NCBI RefSeq assembly: GCF_945859705.1
Contig: NC_079137.1
Coordinates: 56,948,552-57,012,551, forward strand
DNA: 64,000 bases
Direction of reading: 5' to 3'
Source of the DNA: Episyrphus balteatus
Taxonomy: Eukaryota; Arthropoda; Insecta; Diptera; Syrphidae
Below the pieces are notes generated by a model. That model was not told where the DNA came from and did not search any database. It was given only the letters and a program-made list of their open reading frames with translations. A program made the position numbers and the translations under genes. The number at the start of each line of letters is the position of its first letter. The stretch's first letter is position 1. Positions 24,193 to 35,762 of this stretch are shown here, one piece after another.

Positions 24193-25264
24193 CCCTCTAC
24201 TGCATACGAAGCCAAATATGGTTTTGTCTGTTTGTATGCACTTTTCTCTTCTCTGTCACAAAAAAATGGTAAAGATTAAATACAATCCTTCTTTAAGTTT
24301 CTGAGAACCCATAGAGATAGTTTTTTCGTGTGTCCGACACAAAATAAAGGTGTATTTTATGATCACAGGTGAGTCGATCAGTCGTGTGCATTGAAATCGA
24401 AAATGTAGAATATATTCATACTTTAAGTGTTAATTACTGCGTTTGTTTGGAAAGTAAAGTGGAATTAAAAATTTATTTTTGATCGATTGTCTAATTGTGT
24501 ATGCTATGAACCAATTTTTGTTGAAAAAAAAAATATTGGCCTGGTCTTGGGAGGGCAAAAAGTACGGAAGCCATATTTGGCTTCGTATGCATTAAGGGGT
24601 TGTAAATCTACACAATTTGTTAAATTTTTTTGTTGGAAAATTTTGTTTCTTTACATTGTTATTTTGCTTGGAAGTTATGTTTTGCTTCAGAAATGGAGCC
24701 CCTTCGCCTTTAGAGACATTTTTCTCATGTTAACCCCATTTCCAGCGGCGTAACCTTTAAAATTTTAGGGGGAGGGGGCTCACCAATAATATTTTTCAAT
24801 AATTTTATTACTTTATAGTTTTTGTAAGATCTGGGAGTGGGTGAAAATGTTGGAGCAAGACTAACTTCGACAGTGGAAAGAATGTGAACCAGAAGAAATG
24901 TTTAAAACGGACGAAAACAAATTTCTTTTCTCGGTTCCATGTCTTAAAATGAGCCAAATTTGAATTAATTCGTAACCTTTTGTAATACAATGTATTTTTT
25001 TTACTTTATTTTGTTTTTAAATGATAAATATTTATCTTTTGATGTTTTTAATTGTATTTTTTACATAATCTGAATAGATAAAATTTGTAAGATTTTTTAC
25101 CCCTTAATGCATACGAAGCCAAATTTGGCTTATAAACAAATTTTTTAAACAAATTAATTTAAACAAATTTTTTTAATGAAAACCGTTTTGAAACAACCCA
25201 AAGAACCCATGTAAAGCATTTTTTAATTTTTTCGTCCGCTAATATTAATTCATGCAGTAGAGGG
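24193..25264. mobile_element. piggyBac-type MITE, 1072 bp
   Basis: Perfect 13-bp ends CCCTCTACTGCAT flanked on both sides by TTAA (24189-24192 and 25265-25268). TTAA duplication and a CCC start are hallmarks of piggyBac. Internally, CATACGAAGCCAAAT occurs near both ends and GGCTTCGTATGCATTAAGGG near 24580, giving nested inverted words. The 88-codon ORF at 24487-24753 shows no transposase motif, so the element is non-autonomous. Confidence 0.9.
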
Positions 25265-25404
25265 TTAAAATTATGATGAAAAGATCAGTTATGACAAAAT
25301 AAAAAGATTTAAAAGTTACATCCTCGTACTTTTAGGATTTTAACATTAATAGTTTTTTTTTTCAAGTGGAAAAACATTCCAAAATCTTTATTATCAAAAA
25401 AACA

Positions 25405-25830
25405 GGGAGCGTGTCATAATTCTGCTTGTCAAAATTCTGTACGACAAAATTCTGTGGGGTCAAAATACTGTAATACCATAATTCTGTACGTCATTATACT
25501 GTAAATACAAAATTCTGTACGTCAAAATACTGTATCAACAAAATACTGACATGCAAAATTCTGTATTGTAAAATTATGTACGGCAAAATACTGTAAGCGT
25601 GCGCACTTTTTTACATTATCAAAACTATATTTTTTTACAGCATTTTTACAGAATTTTGATATACAGAATTTTGATGTACAGAATTTTGAAATACAGTATT
25701 TTGACCAACCAGAATTTCGACTTTCAGAATTTTGTTCGTACAGCATTTTGCACATACCAGAATTTTGACATACAGTATTTTGGCATACAGTATTTTGAAT
25801 ACAGAATTTCGCAACATACAGAATTTTAAC
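25405..25830. repeat. fold-back of short tandem repeats (CAAAATTCTGTA / TACAGAATTTTG)
   Basis: The left arm (25411-25596) is about a dozen 14-17 bp units of CAAAATTCTGTACG with CAAAATACTGTA variants. The right arm (about 25638-25826) carries the same unit in reverse complement (TACAGAATTTTGA, TACAGTATTTTG). Between them is a spacer of about 40 bp containing AGCGTGCGCAC. The overlapping ORFs on both strands are translations of the repeats. The layout resembles Foldback-type elements; no flanking duplication is clear. Confidence 0.85.
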
Positions 25831-26292
25831 CCCAACCCAAAAAAACACTTTCTTTTTGTTATTCTTCACAGGAGGTGGAAATTTTTTTCTGATAAAAATT
25901 CTTAAATAGATTATTTATTAACCTTTTTTTTTGTTTGACTTTTATCCAATTTTTTTTTAGAATTTAATATTAGTCATCAACAAGGAATCCCTTTACAGAA
26001 AAAAAGAACACATTTTTGTAAATAAACTTAATTAAAAAAATCAGTTTTTACATTTGCGATTAATTTGGAAAAGTTATAAAAGTAAGCCGTTTAACGTTTT
26101 TTTAGAAAAATGTACCATTTTTTACAGCTATAGACGATAAGATAAAAATAAACTTGAAATAGATTTGTGAATTTAAGGATTTATTCATCAAACATGTTTT
26201 CTGTTCTAAAGAATCTTACTTTAGAGATGAAATAAAACACTTATTTTTGCAGTTGAAAATGACGTAAATCACTATTACAAGAGCATATTTTA

Positions 26293-27126
26293 TTAGAGTA
26301 AGTTCTGGTAATGTGGTATAGGTGGGTAATGTGGTACACATTGTTTTTTAAGGAACAATCGATAGTAGAAGCATGTCTTTTGAAGCAATAGGTGACTACT
26401 TTTGTGTAACGAAAAATGCGTACTCAAAAACACGAAAATATTCAATACTTTAAAAAAAAATTATAAATCCTTACAAATGGTTAAGTGAACTATTTCTTGG
26501 AGGCTAACAAATTGCATTTCCAAGCGTTAAATAAGCAATATTTCAAACAATGTAATTTTTTAGTTAATCAATTTGTTATTGATTTACGTGATTTCGGTAT
26601 GAATTTGGTTCAAATCTAACTTTTAATATATTATTTTAAATTGTTTGTACAATATCACTGTTTTCGCTAATGTGGTATACTTACCATGCTCTAATGTGGT
26701 AGGTATAGTAAACTCCAACAATGAAATTACCTAATATTTTATCTTAAATTTAAATAAACACAATTTATTTTTAATTTACTGTTGCTTTTTCCTTCATTCT
26801 TAATAAAAACAAATACCTAAAAACATCTTTATTGCTTATATCAAAAATGAAAACACTCATAAAATACGAGTAGGTATATAATTTTATATTGGAAAAAAGT
26901 ATACCACATTAGCAGACGTATGTGTACCACATTACCCTCCGCTTTCCAAATGTGGCATTTTCGAGGTCAGCGCACATTTTAATACAAAACTTTTTTCAGA
27001 AACAAAAAACAAAAAGCTAATATACTACTGCACATGTTCCCAAATTTTCGATACGTTTGATTCTATATTTTCCAAAATATATTCCAAAAAGAAACATGTA
27101 TACCACAATACCCGACTTTAATCTAA
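26293..27126. mobile_element. TA-duplicating MITE with repeated GTGGTAYA words (834 bp)
   Basis: Left end TTAGAGTAAGTTCTGGTAAT; right end, reverse complemented, TTAGATTAAAGTCGGGTATT. TA flanks are at 26291-26292 and 27127-27128. The word TAATGTGGTA or its complement occurs about seven times, near both ends and at about 26670-26700 and 26900-26935. No coding capacity. Confidence 0.75.
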
Positions 27127-27570
27127 TAAATATCGTTTAAATTTTAGATAAACCAAAGGAAAAATATCAAAAAAAATTTATGAAACGTTTTTTTTTTTTT
27201 TGTAAATATAACATTTTTTTAAAACCTTTAAATTTTTTTTTTTTGATTTATGTAGTTTTGTGTTAAAATCGGTTGAGTTGTTTACGAGAATGTCAGAAAT
27301 CAAGAAAGGTTCAATTTCAAAAATACAACCTTCTTGGTGTTGGATTTCGTCTAATCAAAATCAAAAGAACCGTTTTTTAGTTTTTTCTCAAAATTGTTTG
27401 TTCATATTTTGATTTTCTATTACGATTTTCGAAGTTTGAAAAAGTTTAAAAATCTCGAAAAATCATGTCAAAATAATAATATTTCATCTGGAAGTGTCAA
27501 TATGCACGACTGGGTCGCACGATCTTGCTCTCAGAGTTCAAGTTGCTTAAATTTTTAAGACTTTTTATAG

Positions 27571-28526
27571 GGTAAAACCATACAATACGCCCCAGTTTAC
27601 AAAACGCCCCACCAGTCTCGTACGCACACAGGTGTTGTTAAGCAAACAAAACGAAAACTGTTCAAACTAATTTAAGTTGCTCGTCAATTGTGTTATTGAG
27701 TTGTAGTATTCTGTGTACCCTAAAAAGAAAAAAACTGCAAAACAAAAATTTGGCACCAAAACATATTGCGGAGAGCGCAGACAAAATTTCATTTTTTCAG
27801 AAAGTATAAAGACCATATCAAATTGGTATATATATTTAGAAAGTTAAAAAAATGGGCTTCTTAGTTCTTTTTTGGTAATTCCTTGAAATCAGTTTGGGTT
27901 GCTATATTTTTGAATGCGCGTATTGCACTTCGAAATTTACAAAACGCCCCAGTACAGTGAGTGTAATACGCCCCAGTAGATTATGAAGTAAAATACTGAT
28001 CAAAATTTTTTTTTATTTGCTATATGCTTAAGAATTGCATTAAATTACAAAAAGACGACACTGCGGCCATTATGGTCAAAAACGAAAATTATTACAGGAC
28101 CGTTTTAAAGAAGTTTAGTATTCAGCGCATATCTTGCCATATGGCGTTGAACGAGTTTTTTTTACCATGTATACATACCAGATTGCAACATTTGCGGCCG
28201 CAAAGCATCGCAAAATTCTATATTCCAAAATCAAATAATTTATTTTTTCTAATTTAATACATTTGTACCTACTTTTTCCTTAGGGGCGTTTTGTCACTGG
28301 TGTGGGGCGTTTTACCCAGCAAATGAGTTACAAAACGCCCCACTTGAACTTTTTTTTAACGATTTATATATAATATATGCTGACATATTTTAGTAAATAT
28401 GAATATGCCAAAAGTAAGAAAAAAGACTATCCTTTTTATATTTACCAAAAAAACTATTATTTTCCTCTATTTTTTTTGTTTTATTGAAGATTCAAAAAAA
28501 GTGGGGCGTATTGTATAGTTTTACCC
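27571..28526. mobile_element. TA-duplicating MITE with repeated ACGCCCC words (956 bp), nested in family A
   Basis: Ends GGGTAAAACCATACAATACG and, reverse complemented from the right, GGGTAAAACTATACAATACG. TA flanks are at 27569-27570 and 28527-28528. The uninterrupted paralogue near 60.5 kb reads TTTTTATATAGAAATTT at this point, which shows that TA was duplicated. AAAACGCCCCA or its complement appears about eight times inside. A 77-codon ORF (28024-28257) is not recognised. Confidence 0.9.
28024..28257 (+). other. unrecognised 77-codon ORF inside the ACGCCCC MITE
   Basis: An open frame beginning MLKNCIKLQKDD and ending with a hydrophobic NNLFFLI. Codon use is less biased than in surrounding ORFs. 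It could be a relic of the parent transposase, but no DDE or helix-turn-helix motif can be seen. Confidence 0.2.
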
Positions 28527-29215
28527 TATAGAAATTTGGAAAATGTAGGTACCTTCTATATAGGTAAAAAAAAAATTAAATTCGTTAAAAAAAAAATAAA
28601 ATAAAATCTGAAATCAAATTGCCTTCCAAAACAACTATGCAGTTATGATAGGTATATTAAGATGCATTTTTAGAAAAAAAAATTTCAAAATCGTTAGAGC
28701 CGTTTTAAAAAAAAAAAACTAATTTTTTATAAATAATTTTTTGGAAAAAAAGTTTTAAAATAAATTTGGTATGCAATTTTGTAGAAATCACTTATCAACA
28801 TCTAAAAACAAAATTTCAAAAAAATTCAATGTCCTGTTTTTGAGAATTTGATTTTTCAAAAAAAAAAAATTTCAAAATTTTCTTAAAAATCCAAAAATTA
28901 TTTTTTTTCGAAATTTTAAATTTGGCTTATATAAATGCTTCTTCATAAAAAGTTTCGTTGAAATCGAATGAGCAGTTTCGGAGATAATCGGATTTGAAAA
29001 AAAAAAAACGGTTCTATGGCAGGTATCTACCGTTAATAATGATTTTCAAAAAAAAGTTTTTTCATTAGAATATAGACCTCGTCTTAAAACTTCCATTTGA
29101 ATTTTTTTAACAAATTCGTTTTCGAAAAATTACACTTTTCCGAAATTTTTATATGATAGGTACCTACGGTTATTTTTTGTCCAAAAAAATGAATTCCAAA
29201 ATTTTAATAATAATT

Positions 29216-29690
29216 TTCTCGACTCCGGTTATTGCAATTAAAAACAATCAACTACATTTTGTCAGAAATTGTGATCTTGCGTTTCAATGGCACTTTCCTT
29301 AGAATATCAAATTGCATAAAATATTAACTATGTAAAACTTTGTTTCGAATAAATAAAATAATATTATAATACAACACTGAAATAATATTTTATGTAGAGT
29401 AGCTATATCAAAAAAAAAAAAAACAAGTTCGACTCTCAGCTCTTTTGTTTCACCTTATTTACTTATTTTCAGGTTTAAATTATATAATACAAATAAAAGG
29501 GGTTTATTTATTTTTTGCTATGAGTTTTATATATTAAAGATCTCTGAAATTTATGAACTAAACTATGTTTATGAACCTTCATTTTCTTCTTCAAAAACTT
29601 TTTGAGAATTTAACCGTTAGAAGAAAAACCATTTAGCTAAAATTCTTTTGCAAGGATAATAGTGCTTATTGTTTGCAATTGCATATAGCC
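29216..29690. other. AT-rich intergenic stretch
   Basis: Only a solo copy of the dispersed word is recognisable here (29425-29450). Confidence 0.4.
29425..29450 (-). repeat. solo copy of dispersed word, GACTCTCAGCTC variant
   Basis: Reads AAGTTCGACTCTCAGC then TCTTTTGTTT, directly after a run of A. Confidence 0.6.
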
Positions 29691-30260
29691 ATGTAATAGA
29701 CTAAGCCATCCAACTCTAAGAAGCCAGTGTCGCCTTTGTCATTATAGTCGTCGTCAAGACGACCCGAATAGATGCGTCTTCCTCTCAAAAGCCAAAATGT
29801 ACATCGATTTGTTGAGACGACTCGATCGACTAGACTGGACGTTCTAATGCCATTGCTTCTTTACCAACAGTGCATCTTCTTCCTTCTACAAACATTCGAC
29901 TACCTATATGAATATCTCTTTATGGCTAACCTCTTCTTCTATCTATACACAAGCTATGTAATACAACTTGGCAATTTTCAATTGAATGAAGGAATGGGCG
30001 CTTTCGTGTAAGTTTTTCCATTTTGCCGATTATTTATATGCACAAAGCTGAAAAATGACAAGCAATAGGAAAACAGTAAAGAACAGAGGCGCCGCCGCCG
30101 TTTTCTTTCGATTAAACTGAAACACGCTCACAACGCTGCTGCTCAGAGCCTCACATATTATTATTATGACTCCACGAACAAATGTCGGACAAGTGAAGAA
30201 TCTGCATTGATAAATGGTGTTGCAATTCATATGAAATCCGCGCAGCTATATCTGTTAGAT
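29691..30260. promoter_or_regulatory. GC-richer island; candidate conserved non-coding DNA
   Basis: More balanced composition, with AGGCGCCGCCGCCG near 30086. ORFs at 29772-30011 (+) and 30030-30230 (-) run through it without recognisable domains. Regulatory potential is an inference. Confidence 0.25.
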
Positions 30261-31619
30261 ACACGCTAACAGAATTTTTGCTTGTATTCAATATTCTATA
30301 GTGAAAAGCTGATGGATGTATAGGAACTTGTATAATAGGAATTGCGGTCTAAAGTCCGTATAACACTGGCGGTATTGACTTCCACACTTAACCATCACCA
30401 GCATAATACAACGAAAAAAAGCTGATTTGTTGTATTTTTTTTTTTTTTTTTTTTTCATTTCTTTCTTGTTAATGCATTATTTATTAGGGAGGGGAACTGG
30501 GGGCACTTTGGCGGATCGGGCTTGTTTTTCATACAAAACAAACACGCCCCTTGGGATTCGATTGCAAAGTGTGAGATACGTGTTCTGATAAAAACAAATG
30601 GAATCATTTAATGTTTACACTCGTGCCTCTCTCAATCTATAACTAAATATCTTTTATACTTAAAGTAGGTAGGAGGCAAACATTTATTATGGCTTGAGAT
30701 TTTGATACACCAACTTCAGGAATTAATTGTTTGTGTAATTTTTCCAATTTATTTGTTATTTTATTTGTTATATTTATTTCCTTATTTGTTAGATTGATTT
30801 TGTATTTACAATTATAGTCATTGATATACAGGGTGTGACAAAATAGTAAATGTTGTTTCTATAATTATTTTAGACAGCAGGAAATCTTTGAAACTACATA
30901 CATAACGTAAAAGAGTAACTTTTTTTTGATTGAGTGAATAAATGAAATGATCTTGGATATTTCTTTGAATTGGATGTTTAAAATGTTAAAGTCCCAAAAA
31001 CAAGCATTTAAAAAACAATCTTTAAGCTTATGACACATGATCTTAGGGTATTTTTGCTGAATTTCAGAAACTTAAACCAACATGATCTGACTTCTATGAA
31101 AAAAGTTCCCTGAAAAATCAATTTTAAGTCTAAAATTAAGAATCGTTGCAAGTTCCGGGGACAATTTTTTGAAAAAAAAAAAATCAAATTAGTTTTCTAC
31201 GATTGAAGCAAAATAAAAAAAAAAAACAGAAAACTTTGTTTGAAAAAAAAATTTTTAATAAACACCTTATAAATAAACGGTACAGTCTTTTTTTCAGCAG
31301 AGCACTAAAATTTGAAAAAGAGGAATTTTTGTAAAATTTTTAAAAAGAAGAGGGATTGAGAAAAAAGAAAAACGTAGCTTTTAGAAATATCCTTCCAAGC
31401 CTCATTTAAGGAGTTGCTGCTGGTTTTCTGGGCATTATTCTAATTTCTTTTGCGGTATATTTTTTTTTACCAACTTCCAAAAAGGAGGAGGTATTCAATT
31501 CGTTTATTTTTTTTTTTATTATTCTTGTTACCTCATAACTTTGGACTGAGTGAACCATTTTTTATAATTCTTTTTGTAATCCCAGGATTAAGAAAGATAG
31601 AGGTTACTAATGTACTATT
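30261..31619. other. intergenic stretch with one TACAGGGTGT-type element end
   Basis: At 30829 the sequence ATACAGGGTGTGACAAAATA resembles the terminal sequence at 63983 (ATACAGGGTGTCACCTA). No partner end was found nearby. The rest is AT-rich with long homopolymers, including a 22-base T run near 30436. Confidence 0.4.
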
Positions 31620-32140
31620 TTCTTTTATTAAGATACATTTTAAAAAAATAATGGAAGGAGCCGTCAAAAAAAAAACTATTTTTTTATAAATAATTTTTTG
31701 AACAAAGAAATTTAAAATTAAGTTAGTAGTAGTAGTTACTACTAATAAATGCCTAAAACCTAAGTAAAGAAAAATCAATGTCACATTTTCGAAAATTTAT
31801 TTAAATAACAACTGCATAAATGCTTTTGTATAAAAAAAAATTTGTTCAAGTTTTTTTTTTAACTAGGGAGAGTTCGAGAATAGAATAAACGGTCCTATGG
31901 CAGTACCTTAAAAAAACGATTTTTGAAAAAAAAAATCAAAAAATTAAAATTCAATAAAAAGTTAGGCTTGTTAAAAAACTAACTTGAATTTATTTAACAA
32001 AATCATAGAGTTTTTGAGAAAATAAGACTTCTAAGACTGAGGTATATGACAGAAACAGTTATTTTTGATCCAAAAAATTAATTCCAAAAACTTCTCTGTA
32101 GAATCTCCAAAAAACGCTATGAAGCGAATCCGTTCCGAAA
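31620..32140 (+). mobile_element. family A element, diverged fragment (copy 3)
   Basis: Follows the family A interior in order: ATTAAGATACATTTTAAAAA, GGAGCCGTC, AACGGTCCTATGGCAGTACC, GTTATTTTTGATCC, and AATCTCCAAAAAACGCTATG, which matches the region next to the microsatellite in the 59.8 kb copy. More diverged than the others, hence older. Confidence 0.65.
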
Positions 32141-32184
32141 CCTATGCGTTCCTTGTACAAACTAAAGCTGAGGCTGATATTGCG

Positions 32185-32815
32185 ATTGTTGCTTTCAATC
32201 ACTCTGCTCTTCCACTGAGCATAGAACAGTTGCGATTGCTCTTCAATATAGCTGCTTACTGCTCCAACCCAATCCAATTGCTGTTCTCTTTTTTATACAA
32301 TGAAGCAACATGAAGATATATAGTGAATAGGGAGAACAGTAAAAATGTTCTATGGTCTTAAAGTTTTTACTGCTCTTATAAACAAAGCTGCTTTCTGTTC
32401 TTTGCAACTTCACTGCTCGCTTTTTCAAAAAATGTTCTCCGATCTTTAAAATTGTACTGCTTTTTGGTGAGCATTCTGTTCTTTATATCTGATGCTTTGA
32501 TTAACGATACAAAAGCAAAAATTAAAAAAACAGTTTATAGCGATTCAGAAGAGTTCAATGTGTGATACCAATATTTAAGTCCAGACATTCAAGGAGCTAT
32601 TTCTAATTGAAAAAATTGAAAATGGTCACTTTCTTTTTATTTATTTTGTGTTCCATATATTCAATCATATTTAAAATCAAGAAGAAATTTAAAGAGTAAT
32701 TTGGAGCATTAACTGCTGTTTAAACAGTGATTAAATAGCAGTTATGAATAGTTGCTCTTTTTATATGCTTCTCAATGCTATCACTGCTCTTTAAAAATCC
32801 TCTTTAGCACGCCCC
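32185..32815. repeat. cluster of TGCTCTT / CTGTTCT words
   Basis: Words such as CTGCTCTT, TTGCTCTT, CTGTTCTTT and GAACAG occur more than fifteen times in about 630 bp on both strands. The density suggests transposase-binding repeats of an old element, but no terminal repeats or duplication could be found. Confidence 0.4.
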
Positions 32816-35335
32816 TAATACGAACAGACAGACTGCTAGACATTCTCCATCATTCGAATAATATACGCATTTACACGGTTTTTTTTAATTCAATTTTTTC
32901 TCTTGCATGAGAAACGTTATTAGAAAATACTTCAAGAGTGTGAAAATTATGAACGTTTAAGAGATGTTCTTGTTTATGGTGAACTTTATACATGTCCTAA
33001 GTAGACATCAAATAAAAACATTGCATAAGCATTTTAAAATCTTATTTTGAAAGGTTTTACACATCAAAAATATTGTTGGCATCTTTTTGAATCCTTTTTA
33101 AACGAAAACCAATAATGACGTCTTTTTTTGTGTGTTTAAAAGATCTCATAACGTAATATACCAAAATGCACCTCTTTAAAAAGCGTATTCATTTTTGGCA
33201 GTTGTTATGCAATTACAAAATAAAAGTTCAACTTTGCACTGTTTAAGCTTTAAAATATGCAACTTTGTACACAACACAACTGCGGTAGCCAATATTGAAT
33301 TACAAATTGTCAAATATGGTCAACAACAAAAAATCCCGTTTATATTTACCTGAAGAAGAAAAAAATAAAAAACTCATACAAATTCGCATTGCAATTTACA
33401 GTGTCACAAGAAATCAACATGCTTATATTTGCTACCACTTAGTCGATCGATAGATAGATCGATCGTCCCGCAATATCCCAGGCTGCCGCAAAACAGTTGA
33501 GAGTGTATCTCACAGAAAACACCAGCGCAGATAGTACTACAGAAATACGATTTACAATTCGACCAACAATAAAAATGTCCAACTCTAAATACATGTTTGA
33601 GAAATTGTCCATTGAATGCAACTCAATAGGCCAATAGATGGCAGCTAGACAGATTGAATTTTAAGTCACAACCACCAAGAGATGCAGAAATAATAAAAAA
33701 AAAAAACAAACAAACAAAAAAAAGCCGTCCTCTCACTTGTTTTATGGTAATGCGAACAAATTGCATGTCTGCATTGGTCCACTCTTTGCGAGTCACTTAA
33801 AATTCATGACGTTCAATTGGACGCGTTTTTGTTCGCAAGTTTAGTGCGTGCATCGTATTTTTTTGTAGCATTTAGTGCTCTAGACCAACTGTTCAACAAG
33901 ACAAAAAAATATAAAACAACAACAACAACAAAAAAATTGCCATGAATAGATTCTGTTTTGTTTTTGATTGGTTTTGTGTTGGAACTTCTTCAAAGTTTTT
34001 TTTGTTTATTTTTTGCTACTGCAGTGACTGAAGTATGTTTATGTATCAGCGAGGAAAAAAAGTTTTACAAACTAATTTCCTCCGGAATATGTTTATTTTA
34101 ATTTTTTTTCTGCAACAGTAGGGACATACTGTAGCAGTGCAATGTTAAAATATAAACACTTTTTCGTATTTACTTATAAAACTGTTGCCGCTGGAAAAAA
34201 AAAAAAACAAGTTGAAAAATTGATCAAAATATTCAGCTCGTGGAGAAGATTTTTTCTACTTTTCCCTTTCATGCATAAATAGGAGAAATAATAACATTGG
34301 AGAAATAAAAACTACCAACATTGCACTAAAAACTTTCATTCAAAACATTAAGGCTCGGAATGCATTAATCAAAAACCTTAGAAAGGCTAATAAATACCTT
34401 ACATCTAATTTGATGAAGGTCAACAGAGTAGAGCTGAACACAAAACTTTTAAACTTGTATTAAAAAATCATTTGCTTCTTCGCTTTTCAAGACCAAGTAT
34501 GTATGTTTGAGCTCTGTTGATGAGCTTCGTTATTTAGAATTAGCCAAAATTCAGCGGAACTTGAACACCAAACCGGCCAATACTGATGGGCATTATTGCT
34601 TGTAGAAAACCCCGGCTAATGAATCATTTTACAATCCAACTCGCATGCTTACCGTCAGAAACAGAATAATTAATACTCCCTCAATACATTCTGAGTCATG
34701 TTTCATCAGAACTTCTGGACTCTACTTATCATAATTTGACAAATTAGGTATCTTAAAGCTGTATTGCTTGTTTGCTACTTGCCTATGTAAAATTTTTTTT
34801 TCTTTTTAACCTTTTTGAAAAATTCCAAAATTTTTGAGGTTTTTTAAGTGACTGTATTACCTTTTAAAATTTTATGGAATTAAAAAAAAAAAATATAGCT
34901 CGAACTTTCTACCCTAAAGATCTTACGATGAAAACATTTTTCAAGCATTGCGTTCTGCTCAATCCAATGAATATAAAAATAAATCGAAATTTTTGGGATT
35001 CTTAGTACACGAACGTGGATATTGTTTTTCGACCACTATGGATCGGATAGCCTTTTCATTCTAGCTTAAATTTGCTTTTTAAAGATCGATACGATTACTT
35101 CTTGCTGAGATATCGTATTGTGAGTGCAAAAGGATGTTTTTGTTTTTAACCATCATGCCATCATCAGGAACCACTGATTGCAGAAGAAAATTTAGGAGCG
35201 TTTTTGGTGCTAGTTTTTTTTCGAAAAATTTTTGTTTTTTTTTTTAATACCTATCTCAAAAAAATTAATAAGAATTATATTTCCATTTTTTTAAATTTTA
35301 ATATTTTAAAGTATTTTTTATATTATACATATGTA
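32816..35335. other. intergenic stretch
   Basis: No gene or element recognised. A near-perfect 22-bp palindrome built of CGATCGATAGATAG lies at about 33444-33465. Around 34490-34620 one + strand frame reads a few non-AT-rich codons but is broken by stops. Confidence 0.35.
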
Positions 35336-35760
35336 CATTAGAGCGTTCGTTATTTTTGAATCAGGTTCCTAAGTGGAAAAACTGTTTCTAAATAATAATA
35401 AAAAAAAAAAAAAAAAATACCTCAATATTTTCAGATTTGTATTTTGACGCTGGATGGCGCTCAAGTGGGTTAAAGTTTTTTCTCATTGGAAATAGGTATG
35501 TGTTGACTTTTGACGCTATTTTTTTTTAGATATAGACTTAAATCAAAAATTTTGGATGAGGTTCTTGTCTACATTAAACAACGCACGTTTTCAAAAAAGT
35601 ATAAACCATTTTTCTAGGACCAGGTGTTTAGTCAGGGCATGCATGTTTTTTTTTAGGTTTATTAAAGCAAGCATGTTTTTTTAACATGTATTAAAACAAG
35701 CACATGATATAGCATGAACAATAAAATACAACCCAAAAATAAATAACGAACACGCTAATG
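35336..35760. mobile_element. 425-bp MITE with CATTAG ends and TA duplication
   Basis: Left CATTAGAGCGTTCGTTATTT; right, reverse complemented, CATTAGCGTGTTCGTTATTT (17 of 20 identical). TA flanks are at 35334-35335 and 35761-35762. Internally GCATGTTTTTTT and ACAAGCA repeat near 35640-35700. Non-coding. Confidence 0.75.
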
Positions 35761-35762
35761 TA

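Larger units (their letters stand above)
27500..29215 (+). mobile_element. family A element, copy 2, interrupted by a TA-MITE
   Basis: Starts TATGCACGACTGGGTCGCAC and, after a 956-bp insertion at 27571, resumes with TAGAAATTTGGAAAATG. The rest follows the reverse complement of the 59.4-60.6 kb copy: ATCGTTAGAGCCGTTTT, TTTCGTTGAAATCGAATGAG, ACGGTTCTATGGCAGGTA. It ends near TTTGTCCAAAAAAATGAATT, before the microsatellite, so it is 3'-truncated. Confidence 0.85.

Noticed and set aside
25405..25830. Possible CRISPR-like array
   Set aside because: Units are about 14-17 bp without unique spacers, occur in both orientations, and the genome is an insect's.
34300..34740. Possible decayed coding region on the + strand
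   Set aside because: A few codons look protein-like but stops are frequent and no motif is recognisable; unlike 45.6-46.3 kb, no continuous reading across frames could be followed.
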